Source of the DNA: an uncultured candidate division Zixibacteria bacterium
Lineage (GTDB): Bacteria > Zixibacteria > MSB-5A5 > GN15 > PGXB01
Assembly (NCBI GenBank): GCA_937925655.1
Contig: CALAMC010000030.1
Location: forward strand, 1 to 60,129
DNA: 60,129 bases
Reading direction: 5' to 3'
Below, in pieces: positions 53,128 to 60,129 of the stretch. A model generated the notes under the pieces. The model saw only the letters and a program-made list of their open reading frames with translations. It did not search any database and was not told where the DNA came from. The position numbers and the translations under genes are program-made. The first letter of the stretch is position 1; each line of letters begins with the position of its first letter.

Positions 53128-53813
53128 TCGAGGATAAAGAAAAATTCAGAATTCGTTACCCGGCCGATACGGAAATAAGGTTTTTCGGCACCATTACCGC
53201 CTCGGTAACGCATGAACTCAATAATGTCATGTCCATTATCAGCCAGACCGGCGGATTGCTGGAAGACCTTCTGTCAGGAAATCGACTGGGGCGGCCGATT
53301 TCGCCCGAATCACTCGAGCGCATCGCCGGGAAAATCCGCGCTCAAACCACCCGCGGCACCGACATCGTCAATCGCCTGAATCGCTTTGCCCATGGCGCCG
53401 ACGAACCGACCGGCATGTTTGACCTGGGCAAAGCCCTTAATAATCTGGGTCAGCTGGCCCAGCGTTTGGCAACTCTGCGGGGCGTAATATTGAAATTTAC
53501 CCCGGAAGAAATGACCCTGGAACTGGAAGGCTGTCAGTTCAGGATTCTGCAAACCGTCTTTTTGGTTTTGCTGGCAATTCTGTCGGAAGCGCAAAAAGGT
53601 GAGACGATCACATTATCTCTGGAAAAAAATGCTGACTGCGCCCGCGTCGGCATTCGGCTGGATACCGGGCGCCATTGTGAAATTCCGGACCTGTCACGGG
53701 AAAAAATAATCGCCGGAAATATTGGGGCCGGTATCGCGCCCCAAAACGACACCAACGGCATAATCATTGTAATACGACTTCCCATGAAGACACCACCGAC
53801 AGTTGGACAATAG
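53124..53813 (+). CDS. Histidine-kinase-like protein with HisKA box but degenerate ATPase region
   Basis: 229 residues, cytoplasmic. The HisKA box ITASVTHELNNVMSI is intact with His30, followed by the second dimerisation helix. The region where the ATPase domain should lie (about 120-225) keeps its approximate length, but the N box lacks its Asn (RILQTVFLVLLAILSEAQ) and the DxGxG and GxGLGL loops are missing. It therefore probably cannot bind ATP and may accept phosphate from receivers, working as an HPt-like carrier. Its start overlaps the preceding receiver gene, and another receiver gene follows 20 bases downstream. Confidence 0.8.
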   Translation: MIEDKEKFRIRYPADTEIRFFGTITASVTHELNNVMSIISQTGGLLEDLLSGNRLGRPISPESLERIAGKIRAQTTRGTDIVNRLNRFAHGADEPTGMFDLGKALNNLGQLAQRLATLRGVILKFTPEEMTLELEGCQFRILQTVFLVLLAILSEAQKGETITLSLEKNADCARVGIRLDTGRHCEIPDLSREKIIAGNIGAGIAPQNDTNGIIIVIRLPMKTPPTVGQ

Positions 53814-53833
53814 AGAAATAAAGGGAGATATAT

Positions 53834-54259
53834 ATGGCAAAGGTACTGCTGGTCGATGATGAAAAAGATTTTCGGGAAATTCTCGCCGAACGCATGATGG
53901 GCCGCGGCCTTGATGCGGATACCGCCGAAAGCGGTTTTAAGGCTCTGGAAATGATCGAATCGAAATCGTACGATGCAATCATACTGGATTTGGCCATGCC
54001 CGAAATGGACGGCATGGAAACGCTGAAACGGCTTCTGGCCAAACAACCCCATCTTCAGGTCATTGTCCTGACCGGTCAGGCGACAGTTCAAAAAGGAGTG
54101 GAGGCGGTGAAATTGGGGGCCGCCGATTTTCTGGAAAAACCGGCCGAAATCGAATCCCTCATGGCCAAAATCGAGGAAGCCCAGGCCCGTAAACTGGCCC
54201 TGTTCGAACAGGACCTCGATAAAAAGATTTCCGATATCACCCGCAAAAAGGGCTGGTGA
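53834..54259 (+). CDS. Single-domain response regulator with C-terminal helix
   Basis: 141 residues. The receiver occupies 1-120: acidic pair in LLVDDE (8-9), acceptor Asp52 in IILDLAMPEMDG, Thr in VLTGQAT and Lys in LEKPAE. A charged helical tail follows (KIEEAQARKLALFEQDLDKK), possibly for binding a partner. The start is preceded by AAGGGAGA. It is the last gene of the phosphorelay operon, with no output domain, so the pathway's effector is not visible. Confidence 0.92.
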   Translation: MAKVLLVDDEKDFREILAERMMGRGLDADTAESGFKALEMIESKSYDAIILDLAMPEMDGMETLKRLLAKQPHLQVIVLTGQATVQKGVEAVKLGAADFLEKPAEIESLMAKIEEAQARKLALFEQDLDKKISDITRKKGW

Positions 54260-54281
54260 AAAATATGAGAATACTCCATTT

Positions 54282-54302
54282 CGAGTGACTTCTCGTTTTT
54301 TT
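54282..54302 (+). terminator. Weak terminator after the phosphorelay operon
   Basis: CGAG (54282-54285) and CTCG (54292-54295) form a short stem followed by seven T. The stem is only four pairs, so efficiency is doubtful. The remainder of 54260-54656 contains the tRNA gene and its promoter. Confidence 0.35.
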
Positions 54303-54471
54303 CCAATTCTATCATTATATTCGATAGCTCGGATTTTCAAACACCGGCCACCGGAAGATGCCATACTTCTGAATTAACACCCTGGCTTTGACGATTATTA
54401 ATGATCGAAAACTTAAACAACTAGACCAACATTTTTTAAGTTTGAGTAGTACCGGCAATCCGCATGTTAAA

Positions 54472-54544
54472 TAGCGGTACGGGGAATCGAACCCCGGTTT
54501 GATGGCTGAGAACCACCCGTCCTAGTCCACTAGACGATACCGCC
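54472..54544 (-). tRNA. tRNA-Glu (anticodon CUC)
   Basis: The minus strand folds as a cloverleaf: acceptor GGCGGTA with TACCGCT (first pair G-U), D arm with GTCTAGTGGACTAGGAC, anticodon arm GGTGG-TTCTCAG-CCATC giving CUC (codon GAG), and T arm CGGGG-TTCGATT-CCCCG. The 3' CCA is not encoded. The D-arm sequence is typical of tRNA-Glu. Confidence 0.93.
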
Positions 54545-54566
54545 ATTTTCCCCAATTGGCGTCTCT

Positions 54567-54594
54567 AATATATGGGTCGCGTTATATTTGTCAA
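54567..54594 (-). promoter_or_regulatory. Promoter of the tRNA-Glu gene
   Basis: On the minus strand TTGACA (54589-54594) is perfect, followed after 16 bases by TATATT (54567-54572). The predicted RNA start near 54560 is about 16 bases before the mature 5' end. Confidence 0.65.
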
Positions 54595-54656
54595 GTCAGG
54601 CTTGTTTTATAAAATCAAAGTTGGTATATTGCCGCAAAACCGCCACAGGAGGTTCT

Positions 54657-57152
54657 ATGCCCGCAAAGAAACCAAGAGAACTTAAGGCCCACGAACTGGC
54701 CGCCCCCATAGATTTCGGTCCCCTGAAAGTCAACTCCACCAATGATGCCAAGCCTTGCTGCAAAATTATCGGTCAGGACCGGGCCGTCAAGGCCATACAT
54801 CTCGGGCTTAAAATCAGACGACGCGGTTATAATATATTTGTCACTGGTTTGAGCGGAACCGGCCGATCCACGACCATCAAACAATTATTGGAAGACCTCG
54901 ACAGCAATACTCCGCATCTTAACGATGTCTGTTATGTCAACAATTTCAAAGACCCCGATTGCCCGATTGCCATTGTCTTCGAAGCGGGGCAGGGACGGCA
55001 GTTTAAAAAAGACGTGGAGTATGTCATCGAATCATTGCGTAAGGTCGTTCCCAAAATTCTCGGTGGCCAGGACTATAAAAACCGCCGGGTACGTATCGCC
55101 GCCGATTTTGAAAATCGCCAGAAAGATATCTTCGCGGCCTTCGAAAAGAAAATGAAGGAAGCCGGTTTTGTCATGGTACAACTGCAGGTTGGAATGTCAG
55201 TTCGCAATGAACTCCAGCCGATGATCGATGGTGAACCTATGGACATGGCCCGGCTGGAGCATCTCGTACAGGAAAAACGGTTTTCGGAGGAACGATTTCG
55301 AGAGCTCGAGGGAAAACGAGAAAAGCTCGTAAATGATATGAACCTGGTCGAGGTGGAATCAAAGAAACTGGCCGAGAAGCTCGATGACGCCCTGTCCAAG
55401 CTGGATTATTCCATGATTTCACCCCAGATAAACGATAAATTCGCCGTCCTCAAAAAAAAATATCCGCAAAAAGACGTAAAGGATTATTTGACCGCATCGG
55501 AAGATGCCATGCTGGGTGACCTGGATCGCTTCAAAGAATCCAGACCCAGACGGGGTGAGGAAGAAGCCCCCGCTTTTCGAAAGAAAGAACCGTTCGAGGA
55601 ATTTGCGGTCAATCTCATACTGGATAATAGCGGCAATAAAAAAGTTCCCGTTGTCGTGGAAAACTCACCGTCATACCGTAATATTTTCGGTACTATGGAA
55701 CGAGTCGTGGACCGCTTCGGATATTGGCGCACGGATTTTTCCCGAATCAAAGGCGGCTCGCTGCTGGCCGCGTCGGGTGGCTTTTTAATCATCAACGCCC
55801 TTGACTTGTTCACCGAACCGGGCGTCTGGAAACCGCTCAAACGTACTTTGATGAGCGAAAAGCTGGAAATCGCCGGCTATGACCCGTTCTATCAAATGGC
55901 CGGGTCAGGTCTTAAACCGATGCCGATTAACGTCGATGTTAAAGTCGTCCTCATCGGCGACCGCCGGACATATTCGATTCTGTGGAATTACGAAGAAGAT
56001 TTTAAAAAGATATTCAAGGTGAAGGCGGAATTTGACCATGTCATGCCGCTGACTAAAGCATCCCTCAAAGAATATGTTTCATTTGTTCGCAAGATCGTCG
56101 ATGATGATAAACTTCTGCCGTTCGATGTTTCCGGGTTACGGGAAATAGCGGCCCATGGGATTCGTCTGGCCGGACGAAAAGACAAGCTATCCACACAATT
56201 TACCATAATCGCTGATCTGATACGTGAATCGGTCATTGTCGCCGCCGACGAAAAGAAAAAAATCGTTAATTCGTCACACGTCCTGAAAGCCATCGCCAAT
56301 CGCCGTAACCGGGTCAATTTGATCGAGGATAAAATTCAGGAGCTGTATGACAATGAAATATACCTGGTCCAAACCAGCGGGAAGGCGGTCGGACAGATTA
56401 ATGGCCTTTCGGTATATAATGTCGGCGAACACACCTTTGGACGACCCGTCCGTATTACCGCTCGGGCCTCGGTTGGGCGCGCCGGAGTCATTAATATCGA
56501 ACGAGAAGCCGACCTTTCCGGGCCGGTGCACAACAAGGGGGTTCTCGTCTTAAGCGGCTTTTTGCGCGGCAAATTTGCGCAGAACAAACCGCTCATTATG
56601 TCGGCATCGATTTGTTTTGAGCAGTCATATTCAGGGGTTGACGGTGATTCGGCTTCATCGACCGAAATCTATGTCATACTTTCGACCCTTTCCGGTGTTC
56701 CCATAGATCAGGGCATTGCCGTGACCGGTTCGGTCAATCAATTCGGTGAGATTCAACCTATCGGCGGTGTTAACGAAAAAATCGAGGGCTTTTTCGATGT
56801 CTGTAAAAATAAGCGCCTGACCGGCCGCCAGGGTGTTATTATCCCGCACCAGAATGTCGATGAGTTACAGCTTCGTTCTGACGTGATTGAAGCCGTGGAG
56901 AAGGGCAAATTCCATATTTATCCGGTAAAAGTCATTGAAGAAGGCATCGAAATTCTGACCGGCAAGCCGGCCGGCAAGGCCCTCAAATCGGGTGGTTTCA
57001 CAAAGGGAAGTGTTTATGATCTCGCTGACAGAGAATTGGACCGCTTGGGGCGGCAATTCAAAACAATTGTCGAAGAACCCAACGGCAAAAATGAGAAAAC
57101 CGACGGCGAGGAAAAGAAAAAGAAAAAGCAACAACCTCCAAACAGCTTTTGA
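54657..57152 (+). CDS. Lon-like ATP-dependent protease (AAA_32/LonB-type)
   Basis: 831 residues from ATG at 54657, preceded by AGGAGG; a longer in-frame reading would run into the tRNA promoter. The AAA+ domain begins near residue 35 with the phosphate loop GLSGTGRS (64-71), Arg in place of Lys, as is common in this Lon subfamily. A coiled helical insert occupies about 125-270. The C-terminal Lon peptidase domain (about 565-770) has Ser665 in GDSASSTE and Lys708 in GGVNEKIEG, spaced 43 residues as in Lon. No N-terminal Lon substrate domain is present. It should degrade damaged or regulatory proteins in the cytoplasm. The C-terminus is very basic. Confidence 0.94.
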   Translation: MPAKKPRELKAHELAAPIDFGPLKVNSTNDAKPCCKIIGQDRAVKAIHLGLKIRRRGYNIFVTGLSGTGRSTTIKQLLEDLDSNTPHLNDVCYVNNFKDPDCPIAIVFEAGQGRQFKKDVEYVIESLRKVVPKILGGQDYKNRRVRIAADFENRQKDIFAAFEKKMKEAGFVMVQLQVGMSVRNELQPMIDGEPMDMARLEHLVQEKRFSEERFRELEGKREKLVNDMNLVEVESKKLAEKLDDALSKLDYSMISPQINDKFAVLKKKYPQKDVKDYLTASEDAMLGDLDRFKESRPRRGEEEAPAFRKKEPFEEFAVNLILDNSGNKKVPVVVENSPSYRNIFGTMERVVDRFGYWRTDFSRIKGGSLLAASGGFLIINALDLFTEPGVWKPLKRTLMSEKLEIAGYDPFYQMAGSGLKPMPINVDVKVVLIGDRRTYSILWNYEEDFKKIFKVKAEFDHVMPLTKASLKEYVSFVRKIVDDDKLLPFDVSGLREIAAHGIRLAGRKDKLSTQFTIIADLIRESVIVAADEKKKIVNSSHVLKAIANRRNRVNLIEDKIQELYDNEIYLVQTSGKAVGQINGLSVYNVGEHTFGRPVRITARASVGRAGVINIEREADLSGPVHNKGVLVLSGFLRGKFAQNKPLIMSASICFEQSYSGVDGDSASSTEIYVILSTLSGVPIDQGIAVTGSVNQFGEIQPIGGVNEKIEGFFDVCKNKRLTGRQGVIIPHQNVDELQLRSDVIEAVEKGKFHIYPVKVIEEGIEILTGKPAGKALKSGGFTKGSVYDLADRELDRLGRQFKTIVEEPNGKNEKTDGEEKKKKKQQPPNSF

Positions 57153-57167
57153 AATTCTGCGGTAAAC

Positions 57168-57203
57168 GCAAAACGGCCGGTGTATGTCTTATCGGCCGTT
57201 TTC
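57168..57203. terminator. Bidirectional terminator after the Lon-like gene
   Basis: AAACGGCCG (57171-57179) pairs with CGGCCGTTT (57193-57201) and is followed by further T. It lies between the convergent Lon-like and repeat-protein genes. Confidence 0.8.
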
Positions 57204-57274
57204 AATTACCATGACGGCAGAGATTTAGCCGCGGCTCGACGAACTTGAAATCGCCATCTGCCAGGTGTACTATC

Positions 57275-59653
57275 CTACTGCAACAAGGGGCAAACCGGAG
57301 CCGGCCCCGGCGGATTATTGTACCGGTATGCAATAAGATATAAAACGTCAATAAGGTTTACGGAATTATCACCGTTGGCGTCCAATAAAAGGTCACAACC
57401 GTCGGGATTGCCCGGCCCCGGCGGCACGCCATACAAATTGGCAATCAGGAATAAAATGTCGACCAGATTGACGGCGCTGTCGCTGTTGGCATCGCCGGGG
57501 ATGCCCCAGACAAGACAACAATTGATAATTTCACGTTTGTTCCAGGTTGCTATATGCCGAATCGATTTGTTCCCGGCGGAGGAGAAATCGCCGCCAACGG
57601 CAAGACTGGTATCGAATACTCCCAGTGCCCTGATATAGTTGTTGGTTCCGGAACCGAGCGGAGACCAGCCCCCATCGTCCCACAAAGCTACATAACCGGT
57701 ACTGGTGCCACCGGCAGAAGTAAAGGCCCCTCCCGCGTATAATTTGTTGTCGTAGACTTCCAGAGCCAAAGTAACGCTATTGGTCCCCGTGCCCATGGCC
57801 GACCAGGTGAACCCATCCCACGCGGCAATGCGGCTCACACTTAAACCGCCCGCCAGATTAAAGTACCCCCCGGCCACCAGCTTATTGTCGTACTCGCCTT
57901 CCAAAGACAGGACATAATCGTTCACGCCGCCGCCCAGCCCGGACCACGACATCCCATCCCAGGCAGCGATGAAACCGATGGCCGCGCCTCCCGCGTTGGA
58001 AAAAGCTCCCCCGGCAATTAATTTATTGTCATAAAGAGTCAGGGCATATACGACTTCATTCATACCGGTCCCCAATGACGACCATGATGAGCCGTTCCAG
58101 GCGGCGATACGATTGGCGCTGTTATCCCCGGCCGTGGTGAATTGGCCACCGGCAAACAACTTGTTGTCATATACCGCCAGGGCATTTACGGTATTGTTCA
58201 CCCCCGAACCCAGTGCTGACCAGGTGCTCCCGTCCCAGCAGGCTATGTTATTGCAGTTTATGCCGCCGGCTAAGGTGAAAGTTCCCCCCGCATATAGTTT
58301 ATTGTCATAGACGGTCAGGGCGCGAATCGTACCGTCGGTCCCCGCGCCCAGAGCCGACCAGTTGCTTCCGTCCCATGAGGCAATATAATTGGCCCCAACC
58401 CCGCCCGCGCCTATGAAACTGCCCCCGGCAATCAATTTATTGTTATAGACGGTGAAGGCCCTTACGACATTATTTAGACCCATTCGGAAATTCAACCATG
58501 TTGACCCATTCCAAAGTGCGATTTTATTGCTGTTTACCCCTCCGGCAGTGGAGAATGAGCCCCCCGCCGCCACCTTGGAATCATAATTGGCAAGAGCATA
58601 AACGTTGCCATTTGCGCCCGACCCGAGGCCCGACCAGACCGAACCGTTCCACGCGGCGATACAGGATATGGTGCTTCCTCCGGCCAAAGAAAAATTGCCC
58701 CCGGCAATCAGAGTGCTCCCGAATGCGGTGACAGTATATATGTTATTATTCATTCCCACGCCCAGAGCCGACCAGGATGCCCCGTTCCATGCGGCGATGC
58801 GATTGGCGGCGACCCCTCCAATACTCGTGAAATACCCTCCGGCAATAAGGTTGCCGTTATAGATAGCCAATGAGCGTATGGTATTATTCGCACCTGTCCC
58901 GAAGGCCGCCCATGAAGAACCATTCCAGGATGCGATGCGCGTGGCGGAACTTCCCCCCGCCGTCGTAAAATTGCCCCCGGCTATGAGATTGGAATTGTAG
59001 ATCGCAAACGATCGAATATTGTTATTCATCCCTGAACCAAGGGCTGACCACGATGAGCCATCCCAGGCCGCCGCGTAATTGACCGTCAGACCATCAGCGG
59101 TCGTGAAATTGCCTCCGGCTATAAGTTTGCCGTCATATACCGTCAGGGCATAGACGTCGCCGTTCATGCCCGATCCGAGAGGGGACCACGAAGAACCGTT
59201 CCAGGCGGCGATTCGGGAAGCGGTCGTTCCCCCCGCCATGGTGAACTGCCCGCCCGCAATAAGCTTGTTGTCATATACGGTCAAAGCCAGAACGATGTTG
59301 TCCGTGCCCGTGCCTATGGGCGACCAGGCGTTTCCATCCCAGGCGGCGATATACGATGCACTGACTCCACCTGCCGTGGTGAAAAGTCCCGCCGCAATCA
59401 GGCGGTTATTATATACCGTAAATGCGTAAACGTCATTATTAAAACCCGAGCCCGATGCGGCCAGAAGAGATGACCAGTATTTATCATCCGGGCTGTCGGC
59501 CGCGTTTTGAACAAGGGTCGTTAAGAATTCATTGTCCGCTATCAACTGGGAATCCGCGACAAACGCTTCATATGCCCCCGCTGCTTGGATGGCCGCGAAT
59601 GTAATTATTAGTATCAAGGCAAGAAGACAACCACCTGAATGCAGTCTGCGCAT
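57275..59653 (-). CDS. Secreted 13-repeat propeller-like protein with C-terminal dockerin
   Basis: 792 residues; the start is preceded by AAGGAGG. The signal peptide is about 1-27. Residues about 65-700 hold thirteen full repeats of about 48 residues built around IAAWNGSSWSPLGSGMN followed by VYALTVYDNKLIAGGNFTTA. Partial repeats lie at both ends. The repeats are alike enough to look recently multiplied, and they resemble WD40/Kelch-like propeller blades; thirteen would give two propellers or one superhelix. The C-terminal dockerin is about 722-792 (DANSDSAVNLVDILFLI and DANGDNSVNLIDVLYLI). No catalytic site is seen. It is probably a surface or secreted binding protein. Confidence 0.88.
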   Translation of the reverse strand: MRRLHSGGCLLALILIITFAAIQAAGAYEAFVADSQLIADNEFLTTLVQNAADSPDDKYWSSLLAASGSGFNNDVYAFTVYNNRLIAAGLFTTAGGVSASYIAAWDGNAWSPIGTGTDNIVLALTVYDNKLIAGGQFTMAGGTTASRIAAWNGSSWSPLGSGMNGDVYALTVYDGKLIAGGNFTTADGLTVNYAAAWDGSSWSALGSGMNNNIRSFAIYNSNLIAGGNFTTAGGSSATRIASWNGSSWAAFGTGANNTIRSLAIYNGNLIAGGYFTSIGGVAANRIAAWNGASWSALGVGMNNNIYTVTAFGSTLIAGGNFSLAGGSTISCIAAWNGSVWSGLGSGANGNVYALANYDSKVAAGGSFSTAGGVNSNKIALWNGSTWLNFRMGLNNVVRAFTVYNNKLIAGGSFIGAGGVGANYIASWDGSNWSALGAGTDGTIRALTVYDNKLYAGGTFTLAGGINCNNIACWDGSTWSALGSGVNNTVNALAVYDNKLFAGGQFTTAGDNSANRIAAWNGSSWSSLGTGMNEVVYALTLYDNKLIAGGAFSNAGGAAIGFIAAWDGMSWSGLGGGVNDYVLSLEGEYDNKLVAGGYFNLAGGLSVSRIAAWDGFTWSAMGTGTNSVTLALEVYDNKLYAGGAFTSAGGTSTGYVALWDDGGWSPLGSGTNNYIRALGVFDTSLAVGGDFSSAGNKSIRHIATWNKREIINCCLVWGIPGDANSDSAVNLVDILFLIANLYGVPPGPGNPDGCDLLLDANGDNSVNLIDVLYLIAYRYNNPPGPAPVCPLLQ

Positions 59654-59919
59654 GACTGCCTCCTTGTATTGAAATTGTTTGACACCCGGCTATAATTCGA
59701 GCCGGGTGTGAACCGGTATTAATCTAATATCGGCAAATTGTATCTGCGTATATAGCTGGTTAAAGGCAAGTATGGCGCAAGTGAGGTGCGGGCGGTCGTA
59801 ATGATACGCCCTCCCGTGCAATCTAAACCCCGTCTTATAAGTTTGTTACTGGCTTATAATATACCGGATTCTACCAGTTTGTCCATTGGAATTTGAGCTC
59901 CGGGAGGGATTTTGTCGGA

Positions 59920-60129
59920 TTATTGGCCCGCGCCGGTTTGGCCGACCCGCCGCTTTTCAAGGATTATGAACATTGAAGCATACATTTCGCTGTTGCGGTC
60001 GAAATTATTGACCTCGGCTTCAGCGATTCTTAAATCATTTCTGAAATTCCCGCCCTTCGGCTCGGCCGCTCGCAAATCATCGAGATATTTTTTCAAAGGC
60101 GCATAATAATGGCGCCACCAATCGTCCTG
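59920..60129 (-). CDS. C-terminal end of a probable SAM-dependent methyltransferase, cut by window edge
   Basis: The last 69 residues before a TAA at 59920-59922 are visible. The phrase DDWWRHYYAPLKKYLDDLR and the later EVNNFDRNSEMYASMFIILEK resemble the tail of class I methyltransferases, in which a WWxxYYxPL segment is followed by a closing beta-strand that ends in a basic residue. The catalytic part lies beyond the right edge, so this is a weak call. Between this gene and the repeat protein (59654-59919) only the latter's ribosome site is recognisable. Confidence 0.5.
   Translation of the reverse strand, partial: QDDWWRHYYAPLKKYLDDLRAAEPKGGNFRNDLRIAEAEVNNFDRNSEMYASMFIILEKRRVGQTGAGQ

Noticed and set aside
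54846..54870. Broken Walker A motif (GRS for GKS/T) in the Lon-like protease
   Set aside because: Arg at this position is common in the AAA_32 Lon-like family, so it is not a sign of lost function.
57275..59653. CRISPR-like tandem repeats
   Set aside because: The repeat unit is about 144 bases, stays in one reading frame and encodes a conserved protein repeat.

Overview
The window is about 60 kb of a bacterial chromosome with moderate GC. Genes lie on both strands in short operons, and there are no phage, IS or CRISPR signatures. Several secreted proteins end in two-repeat type I dockerins with the phrase VNLLDILYLI. Together with monotonous beta-propeller proteins, many PAS/Cache kinases, a stand-alone homodimeric-type pyruvate dehydrogenase E1 and DsrMK-like and porin-cytochrome genes, this suggests an uncultured anaerobic or facultative lineage of the Zixibacteria/FCB type. 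The phylum is an inference from style; no rRNA is present. UGA is used as a normal stop.

Layout. 1-5 kb: two secreted peptidases on the minus strand, an S1 lysyl-endopeptidase-like protein cut by the left edge and an M14 carboxypeptidase with dockerin. 5.2-5.3 kb: a run of four hairpins. 5.5-9.2 kb: a sigma54 activator and a kinase with a large propeller-like sensor. 9.3-13.4 kb: a tricorn-type S41 protease and an EamA transporter. 13.5-17.8 kb: an SGNH-fold protein lacking catalytic Ser and His, then a multi-PAS hybrid kinase. 18-22.6 kb: AceE, an SRPBCC protein and a succinate-semialdehyde-dehydrogenase-like enzyme. 22.7-26.9 kb: divergent M6 protease and FG-GAP protein, both with dockerins.

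27-30 kb: an Rrf2 regulator and a NarI/DsrM plus DsrK-like quinone/heterodisulfide-type pair. 30-33 kb: a metallophosphoesterase and a long, divergent GlpX-like protein. 33-36.8 kb: two GT-C membrane glycosyltransferases with a small membrane protein between them. 37-41 kb: a MacA-like adaptor, a MacB-like permease without ATPase, and a TolC-like channel. 41-46.7 kb: an extracellular-electron-transfer locus with an ArsR regulator, an 11-heme cytochrome fused to a cytochrome b membrane domain, an MtrB/PioB-like barrel broken by an in-frame TGA, and an MtrA/DmsE-like decaheme cytochrome. 47-49.4 kb: a SulP transporter with a coiled-coil insert. 49.7-54.3 kb: a compact phosphorelay (cytidylate-kinase-like/BON/REC fusion, Cache kinase, REC, ATPase-degenerate kinase, REC). 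Then come tRNA-Glu, a Lon-family protease, a 13-repeat dockerin protein and the tail of a probable methyltransferase.

Two points stand out. The Rrf2 and ArsR genes, 14 kb apart, carry nearly identical promoter cassettes: a GTGA-N6-TCAC palindrome abutting the -35 box, matching at 17 of 20 positions. This suggests one Crp/Fnr-like factor controls both redox modules. The in-frame TGA in the barrel gene is followed by an intact 153-residue C-terminus and a hairpin, so recoding, recent mutation or an assembly error all need to be weighed.
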